DNA of 64,000 nt from Pseudohoeflea sp964511625 (GCA_964511625.1 CAZEJG010000001.1:124001-188000), one strand, 5' to 3'; counted from the first letter of the stretch, positions 1-9,332 are shown. Notes: generated by a model from the sequence alone, not told the origin. A program made the numbers and translations.

Positions 1-570
1 CTGGCGCTCGGACGACGCTCCAATCTGCCGATCGTCAAGACGATGTCGGTCATCTTCATCGAGTTCTGGCGCGGTGTGCCGCTGATTACGGTGCTCTTCA
101 TGTCATCGGTGATGCTGCCGCTCTTCCTGCCGGCGGATGTCTCCTTCGACAAGCTGCTGCGCGCGCTCATCGGCGTGGCGCTGTTCGCATCGGCTTACAT
201 GGCCGAAGTGATCCGCGGTGGTCTGCAGGCGATCCCGAAGGGACAGTACGAGGCGGCCAACGCCATGGCGCTGACCTACTGGCAGGGCATGCGGCTGATC
301 ATCCTGCCGCAGGCGCTCAAGCTCGTCATTCCGGGCATCGTCAACACCTTCATCGGTCTGTTCAAGGACACGAGCCTGGTGCTGATCATCGGTATCTTCG
401 ACCTGCTCGGCATCGTCCAGCAGAACTTCACCGACACCAACTGGATCTCGCCGGCCACCCCGGCGACGGGCCTCGTCTTCGCGGCCTTCGTCTACTTCAT
501 CTTCTGTTTCGGCATGTCGCGTTACTCCGCCTTCATGGAACGGCGGCTCGACACCGGGCACAAGCGATAA
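1..570 (+). CDS. aapM: Amino-acid ABC transporter permease, 3' part (AapM-like)
   Basis: This is the C-terminal part of an inner-membrane permease for polar amino acids. The frame is open from base 1, so the start lies before the window. The visible part has several hydrophobic segments and the permease EAA loop (EAANAMALTYWQGMRLIILP), which docks onto the ATPase. It is followed after 17 bases by an ATPase gene that closely resembles AapP of the rhizobial general L-amino-acid permease AapJQMP, so AapM is the natural reading. The position just before AapP fits the aapJ-Q-M-P order. A BztC-type permease is the same family under another name. Confidence 0.9.
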   Translation: MALGRRSNLPIVKTMSVIFIEFWRGVPLITVLFMSSVMLPLFLPADVSFDKLLRALIGVALFASAYMAEVIRGGLQAIPKGQYEAANAMALTYWQGMRLIILPQALKLVIPGIVNTFIGLFKDTSLVLIIGIFDLLGIVQQNFTDTNWISPATPATGLVFAAFVYFIFCFGMSRYSAFMERRLDTGHKR

Positions 571-587
571 GAAAAGGGAACAGCACC

Positions 588-1370
<783 letters not shown>

Positions 1371-1387
1371 GATCGGCTGCGGGCAAC

Positions 1388-2110
1388 GTGAAATTCATCC
1401 GTCGCCTGATTGCGTTCGCAGCTCTTCTGGTCATTGCCGTCGGCCTCGGAATTGTCGTTCCGAGGCCGATTGCTATCGGAACGGCCTCTTCCGATGGCCC
1501 GCGCGACCGGGTGGTCCTGCTTCTCGAAAACCCGATCCACACCGACATCGCCTTTCCGGTCGATGAGAAGATGATGGCGGCATTTGGCTTTCTCTCGTCG
1601 GACGGGCTCGATCCCTTGCCTCTCGGCGCCGAGTGGATCGTCGTCGGCTGGGGTGGGCGCGCCTTTTATCTCAACACGCCGACCTGGGCCGATCTCTCTG
1701 CCGGTCCCGTCTTCAAGGCGCTGACGGTGGATGCAGGCGTCATGCATGTGGCTCTCGCCGGTGCAATCGATCCTACCGATCCAGCCGTGCGCGCCATTCG
1801 GGTGACGGAGGCTGAGCAGGAGCGGCTCATCGATGCGGTACTGGCAAGCTTTTCGCGCGATGCTGCCGGCGAACCGATGCCCATCGACGGCGCCGGTTAT
1901 GGCGACTTCGATCGCTTTTACGAAGGCGAGGGGTGGTTCAACGTGCTTGTGGGCTGCAATCTCTGGACCGCGCGCATGCTGCGGGCGGCCGGGCTCACAA
2001 CAGGTTTCTGGACCCCGTTGCCCGTCTTGCTCACCGCTTCACTTGATCTGCACAACGACGGCGCGCGCCTGCCCGAAGGCGGTCAGAGCCCGGTGGCGCG
2101 CCAGCCGTAG
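1388..2110 (+). CDS. DUF2459 / TIGR02117-like membrane-anchored protein
   Basis: This is a conserved protein of unknown function, about 240 residues. I chose the GTG at 1388 because it directly precedes one hydrophobic N-terminal segment (about residues 4-24) that looks like an uncleaved anchor or signal; the frame stays open further upstream but overlaps aapP. Family-like features are an early NPIHTDIAFP strand, VVGWGGRAFYLNTPTW, and a C-terminal GCNLWTARMLRAAGL block, which recalls the DUF2459 cysteine region. It sits 17 bases after aapP and may be read from the same transcript. Its 3' end overlaps the convergent monooxygenase gene by 28 bases. The family assignment is from memory of motifs, not a search. 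Confidence 0.7.
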   Translation: MKFIRRLIAFAALLVIAVGLGIVVPRPIAIGTASSDGPRDRVVLLLENPIHTDIAFPVDEKMMAAFGFLSSDGLDPLPLGAEWIVVGWGGRAFYLNTPTWADLSAGPVFKALTVDAGVMHVALAGAIDPTDPAVRAIRVTEAEQERLIDAVLASFSRDAAGEPMPIDGAGYGDFDRFYEGEGWFNVLVGCNLWTARMLRAAGLTTGFWTPLPVLLTASLDLHNDGARLPEGGQSPVARQP

Positions 2111-3225
2111 AGCCAGTCGAGGTCGGCGGCGAGCTGCTCGGGCCGGCGCAGCGACAGGACGATGTCCCGGCCGATGCGGAACGGTCCGCGCGCATGATAG
2201 GTGAAGCGGTTGAAGCCGGCCCGCTTGCGGGCATGCGCCACCCGCGCCCGTCGCGCTTCTTCCCAGTGGAAAATGGCCGTCCGTCCCTCGTTCGCCGCGG
2301 CGGCCAACTCCCAGGCATCCTCGATTGCCATCGCAGCGCCCTGGGCGGCAAAGGGGCCCATCGCATGGGCGGCGTCGCCGATCAGCGCGGTCCTTCCACC
2401 GTCGAAATAGGCGCCGTCGGAGAGCTGGTAGAGCGGCCAGTATGTCATCGTCTCGGCATCGCGCATGGTCGTGCGCAGTGTCGGGTGCCAGCGGTGGAAG
2501 CGCTCGAAGAGCTGCGCCCGGTTTTCGCTGGACGTCGCATGCGACCAGTCGGGGCCGGGGTCCGCACCGGTGGTGATCGCCACCATGTTGACCTGGGAAC
2601 CGCCCTTGACCGGGTAGGCGACAAGATGGCTTTCGGGCGCCATGAAGGCGGTCACGTTGGCCGGATCGAGAAAGGATACGGCGTCGGCCGCGTCGACGAG
2701 GAACCGCCAGGCCACGAGGCCGGTGAATGACGGTTGTCCGGCCGCCTTGAGCCGGCGCCGGTTGGCCGACCACACACCGTCGCCGAGCACGATCAGGTCG
2801 GCGTCGCTGTCGCCGATGTCATCCGGGCTCACCCTGGACGCCAGTTCGAGCGTGCAATTCTCATCGGCTTGCACGGCGTCGAACAGGACGCCCTGCAGGT
2901 CGGCGCGATGGATCACGCCATAGGGTGCACCCCAGCGTCGTTCGGTCTCGTCGCCGACCGGCACATAGGCGATCGTCTGCAGCGACTGCCCGCTGGCGAG
3001 CGAGATGCGTCCGGGCCGGTGCATGACGGAAGCGAGCGCGTCGCCGAGACCCAGCGCGAAGAGGATGCGCGTCGCATTGGGGGAGAGCTGCAGGCCCGCG
3101 CCGACTTCGCGCAATTCCGGCGCCTGTTCGCGAATGCGGACGGTCCAGCCCAGACGCGCAAAGGCAAGCGCGGCGGTCAGCCCGGCCATGCCGGCGCCGA
3201 TGATGTCAACCGTGGTCCCTGTCAT
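2083..3225 (-). CDS. FAD-dependent monooxygenase (salicylate hydroxylase / UbiH-like)
   Basis: This is a class A flavoprotein monooxygenase, which uses FAD, NAD(P)H and O2 to hydroxylate an aromatic or similar ring. The chosen ATG at 3225 places the Rossmann dinucleotide fold at the N-terminus (DIIGAGMAGLTAALAFARLG); a longer start at 3255 would run into the upstream zinc-finger gene. The second FAD motif (LIGDAAHAMGPFAAQGAAMA) is near residue 280, and the LGDG motif lies between them. Length (380 residues) is normal for 3-hydroxybenzoate or salicylate hydroxylase relatives. The substrate cannot be told from sequence. It follows the zinc-finger gene by 19 bases on the same strand. Confidence 0.85.
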   Translation of the reverse strand: MTGTTVDIIGAGMAGLTAALAFARLGWTVRIREQAPELREVGAGLQLSPNATRILFALGLGDALASVMHRPGRISLASGQSLQTIAYVPVGDETERRWGAPYGVIHRADLQGVLFDAVQADENCTLELASRVSPDDIGDSDADLIVLGDGVWSANRRRLKAAGQPSFTGLVAWRFLVDAADAVSFLDPANVTAFMAPESHLVAYPVKGGSQVNMVAITTGADPGPDWSHATSSENRAQLFERFHRWHPTLRTTMRDAETMTYWPLYQLSDGAYFDGGRTALIGDAAHAMGPFAAQGAAMAIEDAWELAAAANEGRTAIFHWEEARRARVAHARKRAGFNRFTYHARGPFRIGRDIVLSLRRPEQLAADLDWLYGWRATGL

Positions 3226-3244
3226 TCCAGGGTAACCCCCTATG

Positions 3245-3490
3245 TCAGGCGGCAACCTCGTCGTAGCTGCACCCGGCGGGGTTGGTGGTCACATCGTCGA
3301 GCTCCGCATTGTACTTGTAGAGCGTGGAGCAGTAGGGGCAGACCTTTTCGCTGTCGTGCCCCATGTCGAGAAAGACGTGCGGATGGTCGTAGGGCGGGTT
3401 GGCGCCCACGCACATGAATTCCTTCGCGCCGATCTCGATCGAGGCATGTCCAGCGCTGTTCTGGAAGTGCGGAATCCTGTGCCCGGCCAT
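3245..3490 (-). CDS. Zinc-finger domain protein, NDUFS6 / complex I 13 kDa-like
   Basis: This is an 81-residue protein with the zf-CHCC fold. The conserved ligand set is visible: a cysteine in EFMCVGANPPYDHPHVFLD, the histidine of that segment, and a CPYC pair in EKVCPYCSTLYKY. In mitochondria and alphaproteobacteria this family is an accessory zinc-binding subunit of respiratory complex I (NDUFS6). The role here follows from the family and is not shown by neighbours, since the nuo genes are not in this window. The start ATG at 3490 has AGGAGACAGGAATG-type spacing from a good ribosome site. Confidence 0.85.
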   Translation of the reverse strand: MAGHRIPHFQNSAGHASIEIGAKEFMCVGANPPYDHPHVFLDMGHDSEKVCPYCSTLYKYNAELDDVTTNPAGCSYDEVAA

Positions 3491-3636
3491 TCCTGTCTCC
3501 TTGGAAGTCTCTCAACGGGCCGGAACATATACGCGGCCTGTTCAAATGTGTAGGGCGAATTTGCCCAATTTGCGCAAAGTGCAACGGTTTGCAAAACCGG
3601 TGCTTTGCATTAGGTGATGAACCGGAAGGAGCCGCC

Positions 3637-4428
3637 ATGAACCTCGACAAGTTGCAGTCCGCCCGGGTGTCCAGCGGCGGTGTGGACATCGCCTGGTACG
3701 AGGGCGGCCGCTCCGACGGGGACCCGATCCTGCTGATCCACGGATTCGCCTCGACCGCTCATGTGAACTGGGTTTTCCCTGGCTGGTTCAAGACCTTGGG
3801 CGAGGCGGGCTATCGCGTCATCGCGCTCGACAATCGCGGGCACGGCGAATCGGGCAAGCCGCATGAACCGGAAGCCTACACGCCTGAAATCATGGCGTCC
3901 GACGCCGCCGCCGTGCTGGCGGACGCCGGTATCGACCGGGCGCATGTCTTCGGTTACTCCATGGGCGCGCGCAACTCCGCCTTCCTGACGCTCGCCCGTC
4001 CCGAACTTGTCCGCTCCGTCGTCTTCGGCGGCTTGGGTATGGGGATGGTCGAAGGCGTGGGCGACTGGGACCCGATCGCCGATGCGCTCATCGCACCCTC
4101 TATCGACGACGTGACTCATGAACGCGGCCGCATGTTCCGCGCCTTTGCCGACCAGACGAAAAGCGACCGGCAGGCTCTCGCGGCCTGTATCCGTACCTCC
4201 CGCAAGCTCGTCACCCGTGAGCAGCTGGCAGACATCACCGTCCCCGCTTTGGTCGGCGTGGGAACCAGGGACGATATCGCCGGTTCCGCCGACAAGCTTG
4301 CCGAACTGCTTCCCGATGGCCGCGCCTTCCATATCGAGGGCCGCGATCACATGCTCTCGGTTGGCGACAAGACCTTCAAGTCGGCCGTCCTGGACTTCCT
4401 GAAGAGCGTCGAAAGCGCCTCCGCATGA
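3637..4428 (+). CDS. Alpha/beta hydrolase
   Basis: This is a cytoplasmic hydrolase of the alpha/beta fold, 263 residues. It shows the oxyanion HG motif (LLIHGFAST), the DNRGHGESG turn, the nucleophile elbow GYSMGA (serine), and a C-terminal histidine in GRDHMLS. The ATG at 3637 is preceded by GGAAGGAG, so I prefer it over an upstream in-frame ATG at 3589. The stop codon overlaps the start of the next hydrolase gene as ATGA, so the two are translationally coupled. The substrate is unknown. Confidence 0.85.
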   Translation: MNLDKLQSARVSSGGVDIAWYEGGRSDGDPILLIHGFASTAHVNWVFPGWFKTLGEAGYRVIALDNRGHGESGKPHEPEAYTPEIMASDAAAVLADAGIDRAHVFGYSMGARNSAFLTLARPELVRSVVFGGLGMGMVEGVGDWDPIADALIAPSIDDVTHERGRMFRAFADQTKSDRQALAACIRTSRKLVTREQLADITVPALVGVGTRDDIAGSADKLAELLPDGRAFHIEGRDHMLSVGDKTFKSAVLDFLKSVESASA

Positions 4429-5306
4429 GCCACCGCACCGATATCGTCGAGTTCGTCGGCGCTGAGAACAATCAATTGGTCGCCGACCGCCATGTTCCCG
4501 GCGTCGGTAATGAGCACGGCGTTCCAGTGCTTCTCCTGCACGGAGGAGGGCAGACGCGATACGCCTGGGGCAACGCAGCCGGCCGGATCGCCGAGGCGGG
4601 CCACCGCGCCTATACGGTCGACCAGCGCGGCCACGGCGATAGTGCCTGGGTGCCGAGCCAGGCCTATGCCACCATGGACTATGCCGAGGATGCCGTCGTG
4701 CTCGCGCGCCGCATTGCCGACGAGGCAGGCCGCGCTCCGGTGCTGGTCGGCGCGTCCCTCGGCGGAATGGCGGGCCTCGCCGCCACCCGGATCGCCGGCA
4801 ACGCGCTTCTCTCCGGTCTCGTTCTCGTCGACATCACGCCGTTTCTCGACCGCGACGGTGTGATGAAGATCCAGGGCTTCATGTCCGAACGGATGCACGA
4901 GGGATTCGCCACGCTCGAGGAGGCGGCCGATGCCATCGCCGCCTATCTGCCGCACCGCAAGCGTCCGCGCTCGCTCGAAGGCCTCGCGAAGAACCTGCGC
5001 AGGGGCGAGGACGGCCGTTATCGCTGGCATTGGGACCCCGCCTTCATCGAAGGCCCGCGGACCGTCAACACCGGGGGCGCACAGGTGCAGGACCAATTGA
5101 TCGAGGCCGCGCGTGATCTCACCATGCCCGCGCTTCTCGTCCGAGGGCAGCAGTCGGAACTGGTGAGCGAGGCGCATGTGACCGCATTCCGCGAGATGGT
5201 GCCGCACGCCCGCTTCGTCGATGTGTCCGGCGCCGGGCACATGGTTGCCGGCGACCGCAACGACGCCTTCAACGACGCGGTTCTGACATTCCTCGAAGAG
5301 CTTTAG
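4425..5306 (+). CDS. Alpha/beta hydrolase
   Basis: A second alpha/beta-fold hydrolase, 293 residues, starts inside the stop codon of the previous one. Motifs are LLLHGGGQTRYAW (oxyanion), DQRGHGDSAW, the nucleophile elbow GASLGG, and the C-terminal GAGHMVAGD histidine. The lid region carries a lysine/arginine-rich stretch (HRKRPRSLEG). The two neighbours are similar in layout but diverged in sequence, suggesting an old duplication or two steps of one pathway. Relatives include epoxide hydrolases, haloperoxidases and esterases, which cannot be separated here. Confidence 0.85.
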   Translation: MSHRTDIVEFVGAENNQLVADRHVPGVGNEHGVPVLLLHGGGQTRYAWGNAAGRIAEAGHRAYTVDQRGHGDSAWVPSQAYATMDYAEDAVVLARRIADEAGRAPVLVGASLGGMAGLAATRIAGNALLSGLVLVDITPFLDRDGVMKIQGFMSERMHEGFATLEEAADAIAAYLPHRKRPRSLEGLAKNLRRGEDGRYRWHWDPAFIEGPRTVNTGGAQVQDQLIEAARDLTMPALLVRGQQSELVSEAHVTAFREMVPHARFVDVSGAGHMVAGDRNDAFNDAVLTFLEEL

Positions 5307-5318
5307 GTCGAAAAGGCT

Positions 5319-6119
5319 TCAGCGGCCCCTGAACGCCGGCTTGCGCTTTTCGCGGAAAGCGGCGCGACCTTCTGCGTAATCCTCGCTTTCGAATGTCGCG
5401 TCGCCGAGTCGTGCGGCCGCGTCCAGCGCGATCGGATCGCGTGAGAGAGCGGCCGCGATCGCGGCTCTCGAGGCTCTGACAGAAAGCGGCGCCGCCGCGG
5501 CGATCCGCGCCGCCAGTGCTTCCACCGTGCCCGCCAGTTCGTCCGGTGCGACCGCTTCAAGCAGGAAGCCGCTCGCGAGCGCTGTCGCACTGTCCATCTC
5601 GGCGGCGGTCATCAGCATGTGCCGCGCGCCCTGTGCGCCGAGCGCGTTGACGATGTCGGCCACCGCTTCGGCAGGATAGGCGAGACCGAGGCGGCCAGCG
5701 GGCACCGCAAACCGGGCGCCATGTGCCGCGATCCGCAGATCGCAGGCTGCCGCCAGTCCGAAAGCGCCGCCGAAGCAGATGCCGCGAATCGCGGCGATCA
5801 CCGGCACGTGCGCGTTCCGGATCGCCGCGAAGGCGGCGCAATTGGACTTTTCGTATTCGCGCGCGGTTTCCGCGTCCTTGCGCACGGTGTCGAACTCGGA
5901 AATGTCGGCGCCGGCCGAAAAGTCGCTGTCTCCGCCGCCCGAGAGAACGATTACCCGCGCGTCTGCGTCGGCCAGCCAGTCGATCGCCTCGGGAATGGCG
6001 CGCCACATTGCCCTGTTGACGGCGTTCTTCCTGTCAGGCCGATCGATGGTGAGAAAGCCGGTCCGGTCGCGGGTTTCAGCGAAAATGAAACCATCGGCGA
6101 ATTTTATTGAAGCAGTCAT
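5319..6119 (-). CDS. Enoyl-CoA hydratase/isomerase family protein
   Basis: This is a crotonase-fold enzyme of 266 residues, likely acting on a CoA thioester in fatty-acid or branched-chain breakdown. The two oxyanion-hole segments are visible: SAGADISEF near residue 70 and IRGICFGGAFGLAAACDLRIA near residue 115. The later GRLGLAYPAEAVADI segment holds the region of the catalytic acid; the alanine-tyrosine-proline at this place differs from the usual GxxP-G pattern, so the reaction may not be simple hydration. It converges with the hydrolase pair and diverges from cysE. Confidence 0.85.
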   Translation of the reverse strand: MTASIKFADGFIFAETRDRTGFLTIDRPDRKNAVNRAMWRAIPEAIDWLADADARVIVLSGGGDSDFSAGADISEFDTVRKDAETAREYEKSNCAAFAAIRNAHVPVIAAIRGICFGGAFGLAAACDLRIAAHGARFAVPAGRLGLAYPAEAVADIVNALGAQGARHMLMTAAEMDSATALASGFLLEAVAPDELAGTVEALAARIAAAAPLSVRASRAAIAAALSRDPIALDAAARLGDATFESEDYAEGRAAFREKRKPAFRGR

Positions 6120-6193
6120 CGTGTGCGCCTGATTGTATTTTTGCCGTTGTCGCCTATTTTGAGGGCCATCGCAATTTCGCCAAGGAGCGGGGC

Positions 6194-7015
6194 ATGTCCG
6201 CCAATCCCAAACCGAATGCCCGGGACCGGGTCAAGCCGATCGATCCGATCTGGGACAGCATCCGCAGGGAAGCCGAGGCGGCTGCGGCGAACGATCCGCT
6301 GCTGACGGCCTTCCTCTATTCCACGATCCTCAACCAGGATTCGCTGGAAGAGGCGGTCATTCAGCGGATTTCGGAACGCCTCGATCATGGCGACATACCT
6401 GCAAACCTGTTGCGTCAGACCTTTCACGAGATGCTGTCGGACGGCGACGAGTGGAGCAAGACGCTGCGCGTCGACCTGCAGGCCGTCTACGACCGCGATC
6501 CGGCCTGCGCGCGCTTTCTCGAGCCGCTTCTCTATTTCAAGGGCTTCCATGCCATCCAGACCCATCGGCTGGCACACTGGCTGTGGAACCGCGGCCGCAC
6601 CGATTTCGCGCTCTATCTGCAGAGCCGTTCCTCGGTGGTCTTCCAGACCGACATCAATCCGGCCGCACCGATCGGCAAGGGGCTGTTCCTCGATCATGCC
6701 ACCGGCATCGTGGTCGGTCAGACTGCGCGCATCGGCGACAACGTATCGATCCTTCAGGGCGTGACTCTCGGTGGTACGGGCAAGGAAAGCGGCGACCGTC
6801 ACCCGAAGATCGGCGACGGCGTGCTCATCGGTGCGGGTGCCAAGGTGCTGGGTAACATTTCTGTCGGCAACTGCTCGCGGATCGCCGCGGGGTCGGTCGT
6901 CCTGAAGCCGGTTCCCGCGAACAAGACAGTCGCCGGCGTGCCCGCACGTGTGGTCGGCGAGGCCGGCTGCAGCGAGCCGGCGCGTTCGATGGACCAGCTT
7001 CTGTTCGGCGACTGA
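6194..7015 (+). CDS. cysE: Serine O-acetyltransferase
   Basis: This enzyme makes O-acetylserine from serine and acetyl-CoA, the first step of cysteine synthesis. The protein of 273 residues has the N-terminal helical SATase domain (DPIWDSIRREAEAAAANDPLL) and then a left-handed beta-helix of hexapeptide repeats. The catalytic block is GLFLDHATGIVVGQTARIGD and GVTLGGTGKESGDRHPKIGD. The ATG at 6194 has AGGAG eight bases upstream, and the frame before it has no better start. It is probably co-transcribed with the small gene that follows at 7112. Confidence 0.95.
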   Translation: MSANPKPNARDRVKPIDPIWDSIRREAEAAAANDPLLTAFLYSTILNQDSLEEAVIQRISERLDHGDIPANLLRQTFHEMLSDGDEWSKTLRVDLQAVYDRDPACARFLEPLLYFKGFHAIQTHRLAHWLWNRGRTDFALYLQSRSSVVFQTDINPAAPIGKGLFLDHATGIVVGQTARIGDNVSILQGVTLGGTGKESGDRHPKIGDGVLIGAGAKVLGNISVGNCSRIAAGSVVLKPVPANKTVAGVPARVVGEAGCSEPARSMDQLLFGD

Positions 7016-7111
7016 CACGGCCGGACGATCAGGGAAAAAGGCCCCGCGCGGGTTTGCTTTCGCCGGCGTGCCATGGCACAAGCCGCCCAAACCTAAACCG
7101 GAGTCATCACA

Positions 7112-7315
7112 GTGAAGCCAGAAGAAATCCGCAAGCTCGAAGCCTATTTCAAGCGCGTCCTGAACCCCGAGCTTCAGGTGCGCGCCCGTCCGCGCAAGGA
7201 TGATTCGGCCGAACTCTATCTCGGAGAAGAGTTCCTTGGCGTCATCTACAAGGACGACGAGGACGACGACCTGTCCTACAATTTCTCGATGGCGATCCTC
7301 GACGTCGACCTCTGA
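7112..7315 (+). CDS. DUF3126 family small protein
   Basis: This is a 67-residue acidic protein of unknown function, conserved downstream of cysE in rhizobia as far as I recall. It begins at a GTG with GGAG nine bases upstream. The sequence has a basic middle (RARPRKDD), a short beta-rich region (AELYLGEEFLGVIY) and an acidic run (KDDEDDDL). It ends just before a strong bidirectional terminator. No catalytic motif is visible. Confidence 0.85.
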   Translation: MKPEEIRKLEAYFKRVLNPELQVRARPRKDDSAELYLGEEFLGVIYKDDEDDDLSYNFSMAILDVDL

Positions 7316-7330
7316 TCTCCAAGATCTGAA

Positions 7331-7362
7331 AAGCGCGCTCTTTCAAATGGAAGAGCGCGTTT
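7331..7362. terminator. Bidirectional rho-independent terminator
   Basis: Arms 7331-7342 and 7351-7362 pair over 12 positions with one G-T wobble, around an 8-base loop. T-rich tracts follow on the plus strand (TTTCTT) and on the minus strand (TTTTC). It lies between the convergent DUF3126 gene and the minus-strand membrane-protein gene and can serve both. Confidence 0.8.
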
Positions 7363-7364
7363 CT

Positions 7365-8120
7365 TCAACCGCTTGTACGGGCGGTTTCAGCGCCCTGAAG
7401 CGCTTTTTCGAACCGCTCCCGCACGTCCTTTTCGATCTGTTGCCACGACGGCAGCAGGTCGATCGAGAACCGATAGGTGAGCGACAGATCCTCGCCGATG
7501 AAGATATCCCGCTGACATCCCGTCTGGGTCGAAAACCCGCTCGCCTCCACGCCGTCTATCAGGCAACGTACGACGTAGGGGCGGAGTCCGCCCTGCGGAT
7601 CGACGTAGAGCAGTTCGCTGGCGTAGCCCGCGCCCGAGCGGATGCGGTAGGAGACGAGCCCGCCCGGCCCGGGCACCGGTGACCCCTCGATCAGCCGCCG
7701 ATAGATCGGCTCATACCGACCGGACATGTCGCGCGACATGGTGGCCTGCGCTGCCTGTGCAAAGATCAGGCCGCGCGCCGAATCGGTCTGGTCGAAGATC
7801 GTGCGGGTGCTCTCCGAATAGCCGCTCATGCCCGGCCAGGCGAAATAGGTGTCGACAGCGTCCTGCGCCCCGTTTTTCCGGGCGGATTCGAAACGGATCA
7901 CGTTGGCGGGAAGTTCGAGCACGTCGCGGCCGATGACGATCTGGTAGGGCGTCTTCTCTGTCGTGTGGCCGGCCAGCACCATGGTGTCGCCGAACATGCG
8001 ACCGGCAACCGAAATGGCGATGGTCAGCGCGCACAGAACGGCGATGCCGACGGTCAGCTTGGTCAGAAATCGAGACGACAGCAGCGGCGCTTCGTCGAGT
8101 GTATCGCTGGGATGACTCAT
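7365..8120 (-). CDS. Hypothetical membrane-anchored protein
   Basis: I do not recognise this protein. From the ATG at 8120 (MSHPSDTLDEAPLL) it has 251 residues, with a short cytoplasmic N-terminus, one transmembrane helix at about residues 17-38 (LTKLTVGIAVLCALTIAISVAG) and a large, presumably periplasmic domain rich in aromatic and charged residues. Two cysteines (RCLIDGV and TGCQRD) could form a disulfide. A longer start at 8198 is possible but adds a cysteine-rich stretch and overlaps the putative CtrA box. It diverges from the small membrane protein at 8208, with a CtrA-type site between or at the starts. Confidence 0.7.
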   Translation of the reverse strand: MSHPSDTLDEAPLLSSRFLTKLTVGIAVLCALTIAISVAGRMFGDTMVLAGHTTEKTPYQIVIGRDVLELPANVIRFESARKNGAQDAVDTYFAWPGMSGYSESTRTIFDQTDSARGLIFAQAAQATMSRDMSGRYEPIYRRLIEGSPVPGPGGLVSYRIRSGAGYASELLYVDPQGGLRPYVVRCLIDGVEASGFSTQTGCQRDIFIGEDLSLTYRFSIDLLPSWQQIEKDVRERFEKALQGAETARTSG

Positions 8121-8200
8121 GCCGGCCTGTACCGAAAGGAAACACATTTCACGGCACGCTTCTTGCACCGCAACTGGATGAAAACACTGTCGGAACATGG

Positions 8201-8215
8201 TTAAGCTATGGTTAA
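8201..8215. promoter_or_regulatory. Candidate CtrA-binding site (TTAA-N7-TTAA)
   Basis: The plus strand reads TTAAGCTATGGTTAA, a full match to TTAA-N7-TTAA. On the minus strand this is two head-to-tail copies of TTAACCAT, the preferred CtrA half-site in alphaproteobacteria. It lies 81 bases upstream of the minus-strand gene starting at 8120 and overlaps the ATG at 8208 of the plus-strand gene. The match is direct; CtrA regulation is inference. Confidence 0.5.
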
Positions 8216-8540
8216 TGTGCTTTCCTTGGGGGTGACGCTAGCCGCTATCGTGACCGGTCTTTCGCTGTCCGCGATGGCTTCCGTGGTTGCAAGGCTTGCC
8301 GGATGGCGGGTTCCTGCCCATCAAGGGACAGGCTTTCAGCCGTTCGGGCTCGCCGACTGGTTGGCTGCGATCTTCACGGGTCCCCATTTCCTCCTGCGTG
8401 CGTCGTGGGAGGCCTGCCGCGAAGGCGAGCTGGAGCGCAGCCTGTTCGTGGTGGTGGCGATTGTCGCCGCCGGCTGGGCAGGGCTTCTCGGGCTCGTCGT
8501 ACTTCAGCTGGCCTTCCATCTGGGAAGGGCCCTGGCTTGA
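8208..8540 (+). CDS. Small membrane protein of unknown function
   Basis: This is a 110-residue hydrophobic protein with a membrane segment at about residues 4-28 and another at about 80-105 (FVVVAIVAAGWAGLLGLVVLQLAF), joined by a loop with GTGFQPFGLADWLAAIFTGPHFLLRASWEACREGELERS. I recall similar proteins of unknown function in rhizobia. The ATG at 8208 overlaps the candidate CtrA box; GTG codons at 8217 and 8232 are alternative starts that would leave the box upstream of the coding part. Confidence 0.7.
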   Translation: MVNVLSLGVTLAAIVTGLSLSAMASVVARLAGWRVPAHQGTGFQPFGLADWLAAIFTGPHFLLRASWEACREGELERSLFVVVAIVAAGWAGLLGLVVLQLAFHLGRALA

Positions 8541-8594
8541 TCGAACCCTGAAAGCGCGATCTAAAGTGGCCGAGAACACATTGAGGAGTGGACG

Positions 8595-9122
8595 ATGGCC
8601 CTTTACGCGCTTGACGGTACAGCACCTGAACTGCCCGAAGACTTTTGTTTCGTCGCCGAGAATGCGACGGTCGTCGGCAAGGTGCGCCTAGGTGCCGAGG
8701 TCGGGATCTGGTTCAACGCCGTGCTGCGCGGCGACAACGAGTTGATCGATGTCGGCGCCGGCACCAACATCCAGGAAAATTGCGTTCTTCATACGGACAT
8801 GGGATTCCCGCTCACGATCGGCGAGGGCTGCACGATCGGCCACAAAGCGATGCTCCATGGCTGCACGATCGGGGCGGACTCGCTGGTCGGCATGGGGGCG
8901 ACTGTTCTCAACGGAGCCGTTATCGGTCGCAATTGCCTGATCGGTGCCGGTGCGCTGGTTACCGAGGGAAAGGAGATCCCCGATAATTCGCTCGTCATCG
9001 GCGCGCCCGGCAAGGTCGCCCGTACGCTCGACGAGGCCGCGGTCGGTATGTTGCGCGCCTCGGCGGCTCACTACGTCGCCAATGCCCGCCGCTTTTCCGC
9101 CGGCATGACCCGGATCGGATAA
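8595..9122 (+). CDS. Gamma-class carbonic anhydrase family protein
   Basis: This 175-residue protein is a left-handed beta-helix built of hexapeptide repeats (for example IWFNAVLRGDNE, VLNGAVIGRNC, LIGAGALV). Zinc-ligand type histidines appear in LHTDMG and TIGHKAMLHGCTIG. Family members include Cam-type carbonic anhydrases, the YrdA group and the complex-I-associated gamma-CAs; activity is not guaranteed by sequence. The ATG at 8595 has TGAGGAG upstream. The gene stands alone on the plus strand. Confidence 0.9.
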   Translation: MALYALDGTAPELPEDFCFVAENATVVGKVRLGAEVGIWFNAVLRGDNELIDVGAGTNIQENCVLHTDMGFPLTIGEGCTIGHKAMLHGCTIGADSLVGMGATVLNGAVIGRNCLIGAGALVTEGKEIPDNSLVIGAPGKVARTLDEAAVGMLRASAAHYVANARRFSAGMTRIG

Positions 9123-9145
9123 TCGATCGTCGGCGGAAAAAGAAA

Positions 9146-9178
9146 GGAGCCGACCCCGGGGACAGTGGGGCCGGCTCC
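9146..9178 (-). terminator. Rho-independent terminator for the BTLCP gene
   Basis: Arms 9146-9157 and 9167-9178 pair over 12 positions with one A-C mismatch, with a 9-base loop. Reading the minus strand, the hairpin is followed by TTTCTTTTTCC (9135-9145 on the plus strand), a classic U-tract. The plus strand lacks a T-run after the stem, so it serves the minus-strand gene ending at 9333. Confidence 0.75.
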
Positions 9179-9332
9179 GAGCCTGGAAGGGACGGGGAAG
9201 TCGGGTGCGTTCCAGGCTTTGTGGAACATGGTCGCCTTGGGGGGTGCAGACCATGTTCCCGGACCGGCCGTTGGACAGAACGAACCGATCCTTTCCTGAC
9301 GGTGCCGCCGCTGGAGCAGGGCGACCGCCGTC

